Shown: piece by piece, positions 1-10,520 of the stretch
How the letters are laid out: the number at the start of each line of letters is the position of its first letter
Position numbering within the stretch: position 1 is the first letter of the stretch
Source: Porphyromonas catoniae ATCC 51270
GTDB lineage: Bacteria > Bacteroidota > Bacteroidia > Bacteroidales > Porphyromonadaceae
Assembly: GCF_000565015.1 (NCBI RefSeq)
Contig: NZ_JDFF01000022.1
Coordinates: forward strand, 62,001-126,000
Reading direction: 5' to 3'
Length of the DNA: 64,000 bases
Position numbers and translations under genes: made by a program
Notes under the pieces: generated by a model
What the model was told of the DNA's origin: nothing
Seen by the model: the letters and a program-made list of their open reading frames with translations, nothing else
Database searches by the model: none

Positions 1-2793
1 GGCTGAATAGACGTAGTAAGCATCAAGCTGAGAAACGGCATCATAGTAGATACGCGGATTGACATCAAAGCCAGGGCCAAGGTTTACTTTCCCTTGTGCA
101 CGAGCATCCGCTGTGGCTTGTGATACGCCGAACTTATCCAGAGTTGCTTGTGTCTTTGAAATCACAATACCACCGAGGCGTGCCGTAAAGAGCACATTCA
201 GATCAAAGCCCTTGAAGCTAAAGCCATGTCGCCAACCAAGGTTCCACTTTGCATTCACAGAGCCGAGCTTATAGGGGGCTGTGGTCATCGTGCGGAGTGG
301 TGCACCTTCTTCGTATACTAGGCGCCCCTTTGAGTCTCGCTCTAGGGCCTGCGTAGCATAGACATCCCCGATCTCTCCACCCTCACGTAGGCGGAAGCGT
401 CCGACCTGAAGGTCGTTGAGGTCTACACGCTGCTTAGTAATAGGGTTGTAGACACCTGAGCCAAGACGGATAATCTTATTACGGTTAGCTGTAGCCGTGA
501 GGCTTGTGTTGTAGCCAAACTGACCAAACGTCTTGTTAAACCCTAGGGTCATTTCAATCCCTCGGTTGCGTACATTACCTGCCTGCACATAGAGCTTCTT
601 ATATCCCGTGCTAGCATCTAGGTCTGTACCGAGGAGCTGATTATAGGTATTAGACTGGTAAATCGTAGCAGCAAAAGATAGAGCCCCATCAAACCAGCGA
701 GAGTCAATCCCTAGCTCAAAGGAGCGAGTGCGCTCAGCCTTGAGGTTCGGAAGTGGGTAGTAGTCGAATGGTTCAAGCTTTCCACCCTTGAGCTTACGAG
801 TCTGCGTACCTGGAGTTAGACCAATGAAGGGGATAGGTGAGCCAACCTCGGTATAAGAGCCACGTACCTTAAGGAAGGTAAGAGCGGGACGGAGTGCAGC
901 ACGCGCTTTATCACCGATAAGTTCTGTTACGATAGCCGATACACCGACAGATGGATAGAAGATCCAGGGATCTGCACTATTGACCAGCTGTGAAGGCTTG
1001 TCCGTACGCCCCGTAACTGTTAGATAAAGAGCGTTACGCCAAGCTAGCTCAGCGGAGCCAAAGACTGCGAAGTTGCTCTTACGTTCCCCCGTCTGCGAAG
1101 GCGTAGCATTAGCGGCGTCAATATTCGAGTAGATGAACTTATTCGCTATACGAAGTAAGTCACCAGCATAACCACTCCCCTTCGAGTCATACTCCTCGTA
1201 AGAGGTACCAACGTTTGCGGTAAGGTGATAGTCTCTTGCGACATCCCCAGAGTAGTTCACCATGAAGTCTACATACTGCTGCTTGTAGTAACCCGAGGAG
1301 TAACGATATGTACCGAGAGGCTTAGCCAGCGTAGAGGTTGTCGTTGCATAACGCTTGTCTTCATTCTCCGTATCTGTCTTATCCAAACGGGCACGACCTG
1401 CGACATTTAGCTCCTTCGAAATATCATACTTCAGTAAGCCAAAGAGCATGTAGCGATCCTTGACTTCTGGGCGAAGGTTACGATAGGCTACCCAGTAAGG
1501 GTTCTGAGCCTCTAGCCCCATATCGCCTGGTCCCCACTGCTGTACGCTGTAGTGACGTGCGTCATCGTAACGCTCAAAGTGCTTTTCCTGATCGAAGTCC
1601 ATACCTCGTGGATAGAGATAAAGCCCAACGATAGGGTTAAAGTACGTACCGAAAGAGACCATATTATTGGCATACTCACGTACGTAGTTTGCTGTCACAT
1701 CAAGAGTAAGCTTATCATTCAAGAATTTCGCTGTGTTACGCAACGACACATTGTAGCGATGATAAGCGTTATTGGGGACAATCCCTCTAGAGTTAATCGA
1801 CGAAGCCGAGAAATAAGTCTGGTTCTTGTCCGTACCCGTAGAGAAGCTAAAGGCGTTGTTGAAGGTCGTCCCCGTTCTGAAGAAGTCCTTTACGTTATGC
1901 TTTGATGGTGTAGCAAGCTTATCTCCCCACGAAGAGACTTCACCGGGCTTGTTCCCATAGATATTTTGGAAGCGTGGGAGGATAAAGGGATTGGAGAACT
2001 CTGTAGAGCTGGAGAAGTTCGCACGGAACTGCCCCGCTACCCCCTTCTTTGTATTGATAAGTATTACCCCATTCGCTGCTGAAGCACCATAGAGTGCTGC
2101 CGCCGAAGGCCCTGTAAGGACGGAGATCGACTCTATATCCTCAGGGTTGAAGTTCGATATGCCTTCGCTGGAGGTACGTCCTGAACCAAAGCCCGAGCCG
2201 TCACCAGCACGGTCTGCATTATTCCCAATAGGCACCCCATCGACCACGTAGAGCACGTTGTTGTCTCCCGAGATAGACTTATTACCGCGCATGACGACAC
2301 GAGTACCACCGCCGACACCAGAGGAGCTGCGCTGGATGTTTACCCCAGCGACCTTACCTGAGAGGCTGTTCATGAAGTTGGCATCCTTGACAGTAGTCAG
2401 AGCATCGCTCTTCACCTCTTGGACATTATAGCTCAGAGCCTTCTGGCTGCGCTTAATACCAAGAGCGGTGACAACGACCTTGTCTAGCTGCTTGTCAGCT
2501 GAGGCCATATTGATGACCAACTCTGTTTGATCCCCTACGACGACCTCTTGCTTCGTGTAGCCAACGTAGGTAACGACTAGCGTTGCGCCAGCCTTGACAT
2601 TCTTCACGGTGAACTTCCCGTTGATGTCCGTCAGAGCGCCTTGACCAGACGCACCCTTGACCATAACAGAAGCTCCGACCAGCGGCTCATGATCGGCAGC
2701 ATCACGCACGACACCGCTGATGCTCTTCCCCTGGGCCATCGCAGAGACAGCCACGAAGAAGATACTCATGAGGAGAAATAATAGTTTCTTCAT
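1..2793 (-). CDS. SusC/RagA-family TonB-dependent outer membrane receptor, C-terminus cut by window edge
   Basis: The minus-strand frame is open from the ATG at 2791-2793 to base 1, giving 931 codons with no stop; the C-terminal part of the barrel lies outside the window. The N-terminus is a signal peptide ending near AVSAMAQ. It is followed by a carboxypeptidase-regulatory-like domain (GKSISGVVRDAADHEPLVGA, about residues 22-105) and a plug domain with VNIQRSSSGVGGGTRVVMRG and the SusC-typical stretch ALYGASAANGVILI. Family members import oligosaccharides or peptides across the outer membrane with a SusD partner and TonB energy. A susD gene would be expected downstream, beyond base 1. The substrate cannot be told. 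The class is secure. Confidence 0.93.
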   Translation of the reverse strand, partial: MKKLLFLLMSIFFVAVSAMAQGKSISGVVRDAADHEPLVGASVMVKGASGQGALTDINGKFTVKNVKAGATLVVTYVGYTKQEVVVGDQTELVINMASADKQLDKVVVTALGIKRSQKALSYNVQEVKSDALTTVKDANFMNSLSGKVAGVNIQRSSSGVGGGTRVVMRGNKSISGDNNVLYVVDGVPIGNNADRAGDGSGFGSGRTSSEGISNFNPEDIESISVLTGPSAAALYGASAANGVILINTKKGVAGQFRANFSSSTEFSNPFILPRFQNIYGNKPGEVSSWGDKLATPSKHNVKDFFRTGTTFNNAFSFSTGTDKNQTYFSASSINSRGIVPNNAYHRYNVSLRNTAKFLNDKLTLDVTANYVREYANNMVSFGTYFNPIVGLYLYPRGMDFDQEKHFERYDDARHYSVQQWGPGDMGLEAQNPYWVAYRNLRPEVKDRYMLFGLLKYDISKELNVAGRARLDKTDTENEDKRYATTTSTLAKPLGTYRYSSGYYKQQYVDFMVNYSGDVARDYHLTANVGTSYEEYDSKGSGYAGDLLRIANKFIYSNIDAANATPSQTGERKSNFAVFGSAELAWRNALYLTVTGRTDKPSQLVNSADPWIFYPSVGVSAIVTELIGDKARAALRPALTFLKVRGSYTEVGSPIPFIGLTPGTQTRKLKGGKLEPFDYYPLPNLKAERTRSFELGIDSRWFDGALSFAATIYQSNTYNQLLGTDLDASTGYKKLYVQAGNVRNRGIEMTLGFNKTFGQFGYNTSLTATANRNKIIRLGSGVYNPITKQRVDLNDLQVGRFRLREGGEIGDVYATQALERDSKGRLVYEEGAPLRTMTTAPYKLGSVNAKWNLGWRHGFSFKGFDLNVLFTARLGGIVISKTQATLDKFGVSQATADARAQGKVNLGPGFDVNPRIYYDAVSQLDAYYVYSA

Positions 2794-2989
2794 ATCTGAA
2801 TTGTATAAAATAAGACTCTACAGTACAGCACCATAGGCCGACCTCAGTATATTTGCCACAACGCCAAACAAGGGGGTACTCCTTTAAGCTGGGAACTTCC
2901 TAAAGGAATTTGTGTTCCAAAAGGCCCATCCTCGATATAAACGCCGAAAGATAATTCGCAAGGCTATCTTTTCCTAAGTGATGCGTCCG

Positions 2990-2997
2990 CAAAAATA
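2990..2997 (-). promoter_or_regulatory. Possible -7 promoter element for the SusC-like gene
   Basis: On the minus strand this reads TATTTTTG, matching the Bacteroidetes -7 consensus TAnnTTTG. It would give a leader of about 190 nt. No clear TTTG -33 element is present 19-21 nt upstream, so the call rests on the -7 match alone. Confidence 0.3.
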
Positions 2998-3410
2998 GGA
3001 GAAAAAAGCTATTAAATGAAGGGTTTTTGAGGGAATGGTACTTATTAAATTTATTAAGAAAGTATTTCCACTTGCTGCACCCTTCACAAACGCCCTAAAG
3101 ACAAACTAAGTCACGACATCACAACACCTTATACATAAATATTTACACTCAGTTAAAACATGTTATCCGAACTCATATTTTCTCCGATTTGCGAATGCAG
3201 AACAAAAAAACGAGCTTTTTTCTTCAACTTTTTCAATATCCTTTCCGCTCCTCCCCTCTCTTTCACCTTACCCCCACCTTCACTTATCTCCTCGGCACGA
3301 CTTCTCCTCGCCTCCGTACACATTCCCATCTTCTTTGGAAAGCATTCCTTCAAGTAAAAACACACTCCCTCTAAAACCTCCTACCTAAAGGCATTTAAGA
3401 GCAAAGCCTG

Positions 3411-3519
3411 AGACTTACTACAACTCGCCGTAACGAGTTACCATAACTCTCTTCAGAGACTTACCATAACTCATCTAAGCGACTTACCACAACTCGTCAT
3501 GACGAGTTGTGGTAAGTCG
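3411..3519. repeat. Array of five 17-bp palindrome-like units at exact 23-nt period (family 1)
   Basis: Units begin at 3411, 3434, 3457, 3480 and 3503, each 17 bp, separated by 6-nt spacers of unrelated sequence. The consensus is CGAsTTACCATAACTCG, meaning 7-bp inverted arms around a 3-nt centre. The fifth unit is inverted relative to the fourth, and together they form a perfect 44-bp palindrome at 3478-3521 centred on TCATGA. The same family recurs at 19225-19333 and 60226-60334. Function is unknown. Confidence 0.9.
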
Positions 3520-3867
3520 CTAGCCCATATCCTAAACAAAACATATAACGCTGACAATAAGCACAATATAATGCCCTAGGGAAGGGCATAAGAATAACCT
3601 AAGACTGAATTTGAGTAAGACATCCCCAACCCTGCACTCAACGTCAGCAACAGGGAGAATATATGGGACACAACAGATCTCTCCGCTCGACTCCCTAGCC
3701 TAAGGACAGAGCCAGAGCCTCGTCTGACCAATAAAGAGATGGCCTCTATCCTCCCTCCGCTACAGACAAATAGAGATAATCCATTACCCTTTTTCCCCAC
3801 AAGGCAGCCTCATCTAACCTTGACTATATGGGGACAACATATCCCTAGAAATACCGACCTTTGCTCC

Positions 3868-4713
3868 ATGACTCAGCCTACTATACAGAGATACCCCTTC
3901 AATAGCCCCTCCAGCCTCGGTCTCGAGGTCAAGCCCCTTACCTTCCTCAGCGAGAAGGCAGAGAAAGCAAGTGCCATCCATCGGGCGGACTTTTACCTGC
4001 TCCTATGGGTCGAGGAGGGGAGGCTCAGCCTAAGCCTAGACTTCGAGGACGTCTGCATCAGAGACGAAGAAGCCCTACTCATCTCACCAGGGCAGGTCGT
4101 GCGCTTCTGTCTCGATAGCCTGCCGAAGGGCTTCGCCGTGCTCTTCGTCCCCGAGTTCGTAGGCGAAGCCGCTAGCGACATCCGACTCCTACACCAGCTC
4201 CTCGGCGCAAGCCTTAGGGGCTATAAGGTCAGTTCTCTACATGGGCTCCCGATCCTAGGGCTCATGCACCAGCTCATGAGAGAGCTCACAGCACAGGAGA
4301 GTGTGTACCAGCTCATCATCGCACGGAGCTGCCTGCGCATCCTGCTGGCAGAGGTGGCACGGCGCCTGCCCCATGAGGCTGAGGGAGGTGGCGAGCTGGC
4401 AGGGAGGTTCTTCGCAGCGGTCGAGGAGCATCACCACCATCTCTACAACATCCAAGACTATCAGAGACTGCTCGGGATCATGGAGAAGCAACTAGCAGGG
4501 GCTGTACGGCAGGCTGTGGGGATGACACCCAAGGCCTACCTCGACCAGCGCCGTCTGCTGGAGGCGAAGCGTCTACTGTCCTTCAGCGACCTCTCCATCA
4601 AGGAGGTCGCCTATGGGCTCGGCTTCGATGAGCCCACCAACTTCAATAAGTTCTTTCGCAAGCATGCAGGGCTTAGTCCCGGAGACTTCCGACTAGCGCA
4701 AGGTGAGCACTAG
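3868..4713 (+). CDS. AraC/XylS-family transcriptional regulator
   Basis: A protein of 281 aa from ATG 3868. A longer open frame starts at 3739, but its extra N-terminus is low-quality sequence and MTQPTIQRYPF resembles a normal start. The C-terminal 90 residues are an AraC-type double helix-turn-helix: MTPKAYLDQRRLLEAKRLL is helix-rich, then SIKEVAYGLGFDEPTNFNKF and FRKHAGLSPGDFR give the second HTH signature. The N-terminal half (RADFYLLLWVEEG, ALLISPGQVVRF) looks like the cupin-like sensing domain of this family. It is divergent from the SusC-like gene and 106 nt ahead of the SnoaL lipoprotein, either of which it could regulate. The ligand is unknown. Confidence 0.88.
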   Translation: MTQPTIQRYPFNSPSSLGLEVKPLTFLSEKAEKASAIHRADFYLLLWVEEGRLSLSLDFEDVCIRDEEALLISPGQVVRFCLDSLPKGFAVLFVPEFVGEAASDIRLLHQLLGASLRGYKVSSLHGLPILGLMHQLMRELTAQESVYQLIIARSCLRILLAEVARRLPHEAEGGGELAGRFFAAVEEHHHHLYNIQDYQRLLGIMEKQLAGAVRQAVGMTPKAYLDQRRLLEAKRLLSFSDLSIKEVAYGLGFDEPTNFNKFFRKHAGLSPGDFRLAQGEH

Positions 4714-4780
4714 GAGCTTGTCGGCGGAGATTTACCCTACAAGGGCGAGGAAGGATTACAGCGGAGGGTAAGAGCCGCTG

Positions 4781-4788
4781 TACCTTTG
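4781..4788 (+). promoter_or_regulatory. Probable -7 promoter element before the SnoaL-like lipoprotein gene
   Basis: TACCTTTG matches TAnnTTTG and lies 32 nt before the start codon at 4820. No strong -33 TTTG is seen. This suggests that the lipoprotein gene is transcribed separately from the AraC gene. Confidence 0.55.
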
Positions 4789-4819
4789 CAGTGTAAAAAA
4801 GAAACGAACAACGTAAACA

Positions 4820-5683
4820 ATGAAGCTCAAGGTAATCACCCTCCTCGTTGCCAGCCTCGCACTGGTCAGCTGCGACAAGAAGAACGAAGGAACCAACTCA
4901 ACAGATAGCACAACTATGAATCAGAAGGAACAAGTAGTCGCTCTACTCAAGAGCATCGAGACGGGCGAGAGCGCACCCGTCGCAGTCATCAACCCCGAGA
5001 AGTACATCCAGCACAACCTCGGTATCAAGGACGGCCTAGCAGGCTTCGGCGAGGCTCTCGCTGCCCTACCCGCAGGCTCCGCACGAGTGAACACCGTACG
5101 TGCCCTACAGGATGGCGACTTCGTCATCGCCCATACGGACTACAACTTCTTCGGCCCCAAGATCGGCTTTGACATCTTCCGCTTCGAGGGAGGTAAGATC
5201 GTCGAGCATTGGGACAACCTTCAGGAGAAGCCGGCTACAGCGAACCCCAGCGGTCACACCATGATCGATGGCACCACCAAAGTCAAGGATCTCGACAAAA
5301 CCGAGGAGAACAAGAAGCTAGTCGCCCAGTTCGTCTCGGATGTCCTGCAGGGCAAGGCTCCCGAGAAGCTCACAAGCTACTTCGATGGCGACAACTACAT
5401 CCAGCACAACCCTGCCATCGCCGACGGGCTCTCTGGGCTGGGCGCTGCACTCGAGGCAATGGCTAAGCAAGGCATCGCAATGACCTACGATCGTGTGCAC
5501 AAGGTATTAGGCGAAGGGAACTTTGTCCTCGCCATCAGCGAAGGGAGCTTCGGGGGTAAGGCCGTGACCTTCTACGACCTCTTCCGTGTCGAAGGCGGCA
5601 AGATAGCAGAGCACTGGGACGTCGTCGAACCCGTCCTCCCCGCCGAACAGCACCAAAACAAGAACGGGAAATTCAGCTTCTAA
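4820..5683 (+). CDS. Lipoprotein with two tandem SnoaL/NTF2-like domains
   Basis: A protein of 287 aa. The N-terminus is a lipoprotein signal (MKLKVITLLVASLALVSC, lipobox LVSC, Cys18). Two homologous halves follow, roughly residues 35-145 and 165-275. Each has the sequence YIQHN(L/P)xIxDG near its start and EHWD near its end, which are typical of SnoaL-like polyketide-cyclase-fold proteins of the NTF2 superfamily. The duplication is evident in the protein itself. The usual catalytic role is not assured in this family, so the function is left as predicted ligand or small-molecule binding in the periplasm. The gene is followed by a strong terminator. Confidence 0.82.
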   Translation: MKLKVITLLVASLALVSCDKKNEGTNSTDSTTMNQKEQVVALLKSIETGESAPVAVINPEKYIQHNLGIKDGLAGFGEALAALPAGSARVNTVRALQDGDFVIAHTDYNFFGPKIGFDIFRFEGGKIVEHWDNLQEKPATANPSGHTMIDGTTKVKDLDKTEENKKLVAQFVSDVLQGKAPEKLTSYFDGDNYIQHNPAIADGLSGLGAALEAMAKQGIAMTYDRVHKVLGEGNFVLAISEGSFGGKAVTFYDLFRVEGGKIAEHWDVVEPVLPAEQHQNKNGKFSF

Positions 5684-5717
5684 GGCCAGCCCCATCTCTC
5701 CTTCTTATACCAAAGAC

Positions 5718-5759
5718 GTCCCCCGCCCGTGCTACAACTCTATAGCACGGGCGGGGGAC
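5718..5759 (+). terminator. Intrinsic terminator after the SnoaL-like gene
   Basis: A perfect 17-bp GC-rich stem (5718-5734 with 5743-5759) has an 8-nt loop and is followed by TTATTTCACTT. It faces the rpoC terminator across a convergent gap. Confidence 0.88.
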
Positions 5760-5783
5760 TTATTTCACTTGCACCCCTAATTA

Positions 5784-5840
5784 GCAAAGAGTCTCTCACT
5801 CTGGGCAAAATATAGATACTCTCTGGCCAAAACATAGAGA
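5784..5840. repeat. Loose direct repeats of about 22 nt between two convergent terminators
   Basis: The motif GGCAAAATATAGATA (from 5804) recurs imperfectly as GGCCAAAACATAGAGATA (from 5825), with a weaker copy of its GCAAA start at 5784, so spacings are 21-22 nt. It may be a decayed relative of the 23-nt arrays found elsewhere in the window, but the match is too weak to be firm. Confidence 0.35.
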
Positions 5841-5867
5841 TATACCACCCACTAGAATATAAAAAGA

Positions 5868-5901
5868 AGAGGCTGTACCCATCGATGTGGGTACAGCCTC
5901 T
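5868..5901 (-). terminator. Intrinsic terminator of the rpoBC operon
   Basis: A perfect 14-bp stem (5868-5881 with 5888-5901) and a 6-nt loop lie 27 nt past the rpoC stop. On the minus strand the stem is followed by TCTTTTTATATT, a good U-tract. Confidence 0.93.
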
Positions 5902-5927
5902 CGTATTAACTAGCTTAAATCAGAGCA

Positions 5928-8900
5928 TTACTCAGCTACTGCAAGGACTTCGTCATCGAAGGAAGCTGAGGCCGCTAGAGCCTTCTGATGCTCCACCTCA
6001 GGCATCACTACGAGTCGCTTGTACTCACGCAGCCCCGTACCGGCAGGGATCAAGTGACCACAGATGACATTCTCCTTTAGACCCTCAAGGGTGTCGACCT
6101 TACCATTGATGGCTGCATCGTTGAGCACCTTCGTGGTCTCCTGGAAGGAGGCTGCGGACATGAAGCTCTTCGTCTGTAGGGCAGCACGTGTGATCCCCTG
6201 GAGGATCTGGCGGGCAGTTGCAGGCTTGGCTTCACGTACCTCTACGGTGCGGAGGTCACGGCGCTTGAGGGAGCTATTCTCATCACGGAGCTTACGCAGA
6301 GTGACGATCTGCCCTGGGCTGAGCGTCTCGGAGTCGCCAGCGTCGGTGACCACGACCTTGCCCCATAGGCGGTCGTTCTCCTCCATAACCTCTAGCTTAT
6401 CGACGACCTGCTGCTCGAGGAAGAGCGTATCCCCTGGATCGAGAATCTCTACCTTGCGCATCATCTGACGTACGATGACCTCGAAGTGCTTATCGTTGAT
6501 CTTCACACCCTGTAGACGGTAGACGTCCTGTACTTCGTTCACGATGTACTCCTGGACAGCCGTGGGGCCCTTGATCTCAAGGATATCCGTAGGCGTAATG
6601 GCACCATCGGAGAGAGGCATACCCGCATAGACGGAGTCACCCTCTTGGACGAGGATTTGCTTCGAGGTGGGGACAAGATACTTACGTTCGGCACCGAGCT
6701 TTGTGGTGACGATGACCTCACGATTACCACGCTTGAGGCTCTTACCGAAGGAGACCACCCCATCGACCTCTGCTACAACAGCAGGATTGGAAGGATTGCG
6801 AGCTTCGAAGAGCTCTGTCACACGAGGTAGCCCCCCCGTGATGTCGCCTGCCTTACTCATAGAGCGAGGAATCTTAGCAAGCGTTTCCCCAACCTTGATT
6901 GCCTTATGGTTGTCCTGTACGATGTGAGCACCGAGAGGAAGGTTGTAGTTACGGATAATATTGCCCTTCGCATCTTCGATATGGATACCTGGGACAAGGT
7001 TACGATCCTTAGACTCAATGATAATCATCTCCTTCAGACCTGAAGCCTCATCCGACTCGACACGATAGGTAGAGCCTTCGATGAGGTTATCGAAGACAAC
7101 CTTACCAGAGACTTCAGAGATGATAAGGGCGTTGAATGGGTCGAACTCAAAGAGCGTCTCACCCTTCTTTACCTCCTGACCTTCATCAAAGAAGAGCTTA
7201 GCACCATAAGGTACCTTCACGGAGCGAAGGACAATCTTTGTGTTCTTGTCGGAAATCTTGAGTTCAGTCATTCGGCTTACCACGATCTTCTGTGGTGCTT
7301 CACCATCCTGACCAGCGACCTCAGCGACACGAAGATCATCGAAGGTCACGATACCATCATACTTGGCAGCGACGCTATTGCGGGTAGCGACGTTCGAAGC
7401 AACCCCCCCGACGTGGAACGTACGGAGCGTAAGCTGTGTACCAGGCTCACCGATGGACTGGGCAGCGATAACACCGACAACCTCACCCTTCTGGACGAGG
7501 ATGTTGGTAGCGAGGTTACGACCATAGCACTTGGCGCAGACACCCTTCTTGGACTCACAGGTGAGCACAGAGCGAATCTCAACCTGCTCAATAGGTGAAG
7601 CCTGAATCAGCTCGGCAGCAGCCTCACGAATCTCTTCGCCTGCATGGACGATGATCTCACCCGTAGAGGGGTGGATGATGTCATGGACAGAGACACGTCC
7701 AAGGATACGCTCATAGAGGGTAGCTACGATTTCGTCATCGTTATCCTCCTTGGTGAGCTCAGTAGCAACAAGGCCACGGAGCGTACCACAGTCCTCCTCG
7801 GTCACGATCACATCCTGAGAGACGTCTACGAGACGACGGGTGAGGTACCCTGCGTCGGCAGTCTTCAGAGCGGTATCGGCAAGACCCTTACGAGCACCGT
7901 GGGTAGAGATGAAGTACTCGAGCACGGAAAGACCTTCCTTGAAGTTAGAGAGAATTGGGTTCTCAATGATCTGTCCCCCTTCGCTCCCGCTCTTCTGAGG
8001 CTTAGCCATAAGACCACGGATACCGGAGAGCTGACGAATCTGTTCCTTCGAACCACGAGCCCCAGAGTCCATCATCATGAAGACGGAGTTGAAGCCCTGG
8101 TTGTCTTCACTCAGGTGCTTCATCAGGATGCCTGTGAGCTGGCTATTGACATGCGTCCAGGTGTCGATGATCTGATTGTAGCGTTCGTTGTTCGTAATGA
8201 ACCCTCCGCTATAGTTCATCATAATCTCATCGACAGCCTCGTACCCTTCGGCGATTAGCTTAGCCTTCTCCTCTGGGATGATGACGTCACCGAGGTTAAA
8301 GGATAGCCCACCCTTGAAGGCCATGTAGTACCCGAGGTTCTTGATGTCATCAAGGAACTGTGCCGTCGTAGCCACACCGCAGATCTTGATCACACGACCG
8401 ATGATGTCACGGAGGGACTTCTTACCTAGTACTTCGTTCACGTAGCCGACTTCCTTAGGCACATATTCATTGACGAGGAGGCGCCCCATCGAAGTATCGA
8501 CCATGTGACGGACGGGCTCGCCATCCTTCATGTCGTCCACATAAACCTTAATCGGAGCATGGAGATCTATCTTACCTTCGTTGTAGGCAATGGTAGCCTC
8601 TTCTACACCATAGAAGGTATAGCCGCTACCCTTAGCCCCGGGACGGAGCTTGGTGATATAGTAGAGCCCGAGCACCATGTCCTGTGAAGGGACGGTAATC
8701 GGCGCACCATTGGCAGGGTTGAGAATGTTGTGCGAGGCAAGCATGAGCATCTGAGCCTCGAGGATAGCTTCGTTGCCAAGGGGGAGGTGGACAGCCATCT
8801 GGTCACCATCGAAGTCGGCGTTGAAGGCCGTACAAGATAGTGGATGGAGCTGGATAGCCTTACCCTCGATCATCTTGGGCTGGAAGGCCTGGATACCAAG

Positions 8901-10280
8901 TCGGTGCAGGGTAGGAGCACGGTTCAAGAGGACGGGGTGTCCCTTCATCACGTACTCAAGGATGTCCCATACGACAGGGTCCTTACGATCGACGACCTTC
9001 TTGGCACTCTTGACGGTCTTGACGATACCACGCTCAATGAGCTTACGGATGATAAATGGCTTATAGAGCTCAGCTGCCATGTACTTAGGCAGACCGCATT
9101 CGTGCATCTTCAGCTCTGGGCCTACGACGATGACCGAACGTGCGGAGTAGTCTACACGCTTACCGAGGAGGTTCTGACGGAAACGTCCCTGCTTCCCCTT
9201 CAGGCTATCCGAGAGGGACTTGAGCGGACGATTGTTGTCAGAGCGTACGGCACTAGACTTACGGGAGTTATCGAAGAGCGAGTCAACCGCCTCCTGGAGC
9301 ATACGCTTCTCGTTACGAAGGATGACCTCAGGAGCCTTGATCTCAATCATGCGCTTTAGGCGGTTGTTACGAATGATCACACGACGATAGAGGTCGTTGA
9401 GGTCAGACGTAGCGAAGCGGCCACCATCCAGAGGAACAAGCGGGCGCAGATCGGGTGGGATGACGGGGAGTACCTTCATGATCATCCACTCGGGACGATT
9501 GATGTTCTTAGAGGCACGGAAGCTCTCGACTACTTGTAGACGCTTGAGCGCTTCGCTCTTCCTCTGCTGTGAACCATCGGTGCTAGCCTTATGACGTAGC
9601 TCGTAAGAGAGGGCGTCAAGATCAAGGCGAGCGAGCATATCGTAAACAGCCTCAGCCCCTGTCTTACAGATAAACTTGTCGGGATCGGTATCCTCGAGTT
9701 GTGCGTTACCTGGATACTCCTGATCTAGGTAATCAAGATACTCAAGGTACTGCTCCTCAGTGAAGACAGGATTGGGATCCTTCTCTAGGGACTTGGCTGC
9801 AGACTCCTTGACAAGGTCTTCGTTGATACGAGCAGCGAGTACCCCGGGCTGAATGAGGACATAGCGCTCATAGTAAATAATGGACTCGAGCTTCTTGGTA
9901 GAAAGACCAAGGAGATAGCCCATCTTGTTCGGTAGTGAACGGAAGTACCAAACGTGAGCAATGGGCACCTCGAGCTTGATGTGCCCCATGCGCTCACGGC
10001 GCACTTTCTTCTCCGTGACTTCTACACCGCAACGGTCACAGACGATGCCACGATAGCGGATACGCTTGTACTTACCACAATGGCACTCAAAGTCCTTGAC
10101 GGGACCGAAGATGCGTTCGCAGAAGAGCCCATCACGCTCGGGCTTATAGGTACGGTAATTGACGGTCTCGGGCTTGAGCACCTCACCGCTTGAGTTCTCT
10201 AAGATCTCCTCTGGGGAGGCCAGAGAAATCCGAATCTGGGAGAAATTACTCTTTATCTTATTGTCTTTCTTGAAAGCCAT
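5928..10280 (-). CDS. rpoC: DNA-directed RNA polymerase subunit beta'
   Basis: A protein of 1450 aa from ATG 10280 ([13 protein letters not shown]); a TTG two codons upstream could in principle start it but ATG is preferred. It shows the N-terminal zinc ribbon (CHCGKYKR ... CDRCGVEV, about residues 65-85), the absolutely conserved active-site loop [12 protein letters not shown] that binds catalytic Mg2+, the bridge-helix and trigger-loop region (FHVGGVAS), and the second zinc site [13 protein letters not shown]. The length is normal for Bacteroidetes. It forms the polymerase core with RpoB. It is separated from rpoB by an unusually long 259-nt gap. Confidence 0.98.
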   Translation of the reverse strand: MAFKKDNKIKSNFSQIRISLASPEEILENSSGEVLKPETVNYRTYKPERDGLFCERIFGPVKDFECHCGKYKRIRYRGIVCDRCGVEVTEKKVRRERMGHIKLEVPIAHVWYFRSLPNKMGYLLGLSTKKLESIIYYERYVLIQPGVLAARINEDLVKESAAKSLEKDPNPVFTEEQYLEYLDYLDQEYPGNAQLEDTDPDKFICKTGAEAVYDMLARLDLDALSYELRHKASTDGSQQRKSEALKRLQVVESFRASKNINRPEWMIMKVLPVIPPDLRPLVPLDGGRFATSDLNDLYRRVIIRNNRLKRMIEIKAPEVILRNEKRMLQEAVDSLFDNSRKSSAVRSDNNRPLKSLSDSLKGKQGRFRQNLLGKRVDYSARSVIVVGPELKMHECGLPKYMAAELYKPFIIRKLIERGIVKTVKSAKKVVDRKDPVVWDILEYVMKGHPVLLNRAPTLHRLGIQAFQPKMIEGKAIQLHPLSCTAFNADFDGDQMAVHLPLGNEAILEAQMLMLASHNILNPANGAPITVPSQDMVLGLYYITKLRPGAKGSGYTFYGVEEATIAYNEGKIDLHAPIKVYVDDMKDGEPVRHMVDTSMGRLLVNEYVPKEVGYVNEVLGKKSLRDIIGRVIKICGVATTAQFLDDIKNLGYYMAFKGGLSFNLGDVIIPEEKAKLIAEGYEAVDEIMMNYSGGFITNNERYNQIIDTWTHVNSQLTGILMKHLSEDNQGFNSVFMMMDSGARGSKEQIRQLSGIRGLMAKPQKSGSEGGQIIENPILSNFKEGLSVLEYFISTHGARKGLADTALKTADAGYLTRRLVDVSQDVIVTEEDCGTLRGLVATELTKEDNDDEIVATLYERILGRVSVHDIIHPSTGEIIVHAGEEIREAAAELIQASPIEQVEIRSVLTCESKKGVCAKCYGRNLATNILVQKGEVVGVIAAQSIGEPGTQLTLRTFHVGGVASNVATRNSVAAKYDGIVTFDDLRVAEVAGQDGEAPQKIVVSRMTELKISDKNTKIVLRSVKVPYGAKLFFDEGQEVKKGETLFEFDPFNALIISEVSGKVVFDNLIEGSTYRVESDEASGLKEMIIIESKDRNLVPGIHIEDAKGNIIRNYNLPLGAHIVQDNHKAIKVGETLAKIPRSMSKAGDITGGLPRVTELFEARNPSNPAVVAEVDGVVSFGKSLKRGNREVIVTTKLGAERKYLVPTSKQILVQEGDSVYAGMPLSDGAITPTDILEIKGPTAVQEYIVNEVQDVYRLQGVKINDKHFEVIVRQMMRKVEILDPGDTLFLEQQVVDKLEVMEENDRLWGKVVVTDAGDSETLSPGQIVTLRKLRDENSSLKRRDLRTVEVREAKPATARQILQGITRAALQTKSFMSAASFQETTKVLNDAAINGKVDTLEGLKENVICGHLIPAGTGLREYKRLVVMPEVEHQKALAASASFDDEVLAVAE

Positions 10281-10376
10281 AATCAAGCTGGGGAATGAAT
10301 CGTTGTCTCAAGGTTCTATCCTTTGGGTGGGGGTATCCGCAGAGGGGGAGAAGGTACTACCACAACCTCTAGGCAG

Positions 10377-10449
10377 GTATCGGGGGAAACTCGTCCGACG
10401 TTACGGGGGAAACCCTAAGCACTTACAAGGGGAACCATCCAGAGAGGGG
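10377..10449. repeat. Three degenerate 23-nt direct repeats in the rpoB-rpoC gap
   Basis: Units starting CGGGGGAAAC at 10381, CGGGGGAAAC at 10404 and AAGGGGAACC at 10427 are spaced 23 nt apart. They share the period of the palindromic arrays elsewhere in the window, but palindromy within each unit is poor. They lie inside an essential operon, in the rpoC leader. Confidence 0.6.
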
Positions 10450-10478
10450 GAGAAAATGAGTATTATCAGTAGCTCCAC

Positions 10479-10520
10479 CCCTCTCTTCACCCTAGGAGGT
10501 CTCCGTAGGTGGAGAGAGGG
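10479..10520 (-). promoter_or_regulatory. Stable hairpin just downstream of rpoB
   Basis: A 13-bp stem with a single G-U pair (10479-10491 with 10508-10520) and a 16-nt loop begins 20 nt after the rpoB stop on the minus strand. There is no U-tract, so it resembles an mRNA-processing or 3'-end-stabilising hairpin rather than a terminator. Confidence 0.6.

Larger units (their letters stand above)
2794..3867. other. Long intergenic region between divergent SusC and AraC genes
   Basis: No convincing gene lies here: the short open frames overlap one another on both strands and have no family features. The stretch holds a possible promoter -7 element for the receptor, an A/T-rich segment around 3000-3240, and the palindromic 23-nt repeat array at 3411-3519. 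The remainder, 3520-3867, shows nothing I recognise. Confidence 0.6.

Noticed and set aside
3153-3374. Short open frames on both strands around 3150-3370
   Set aside because: Overlapping, biased by an A/T- and C-rich segment; no domain, no start context.
3411-3519. CRISPR array
   Set aside because: Repeats are 17 bp with 6-nt spacers, far smaller than CRISPR repeats and spacers, and no cas gene is in the window.
7644-8258. 204-codon open frame antisense to rpoC
   Set aside because: A shadow of a highly biased coding gene in the opposite frame; it follows rpoC codon structure.
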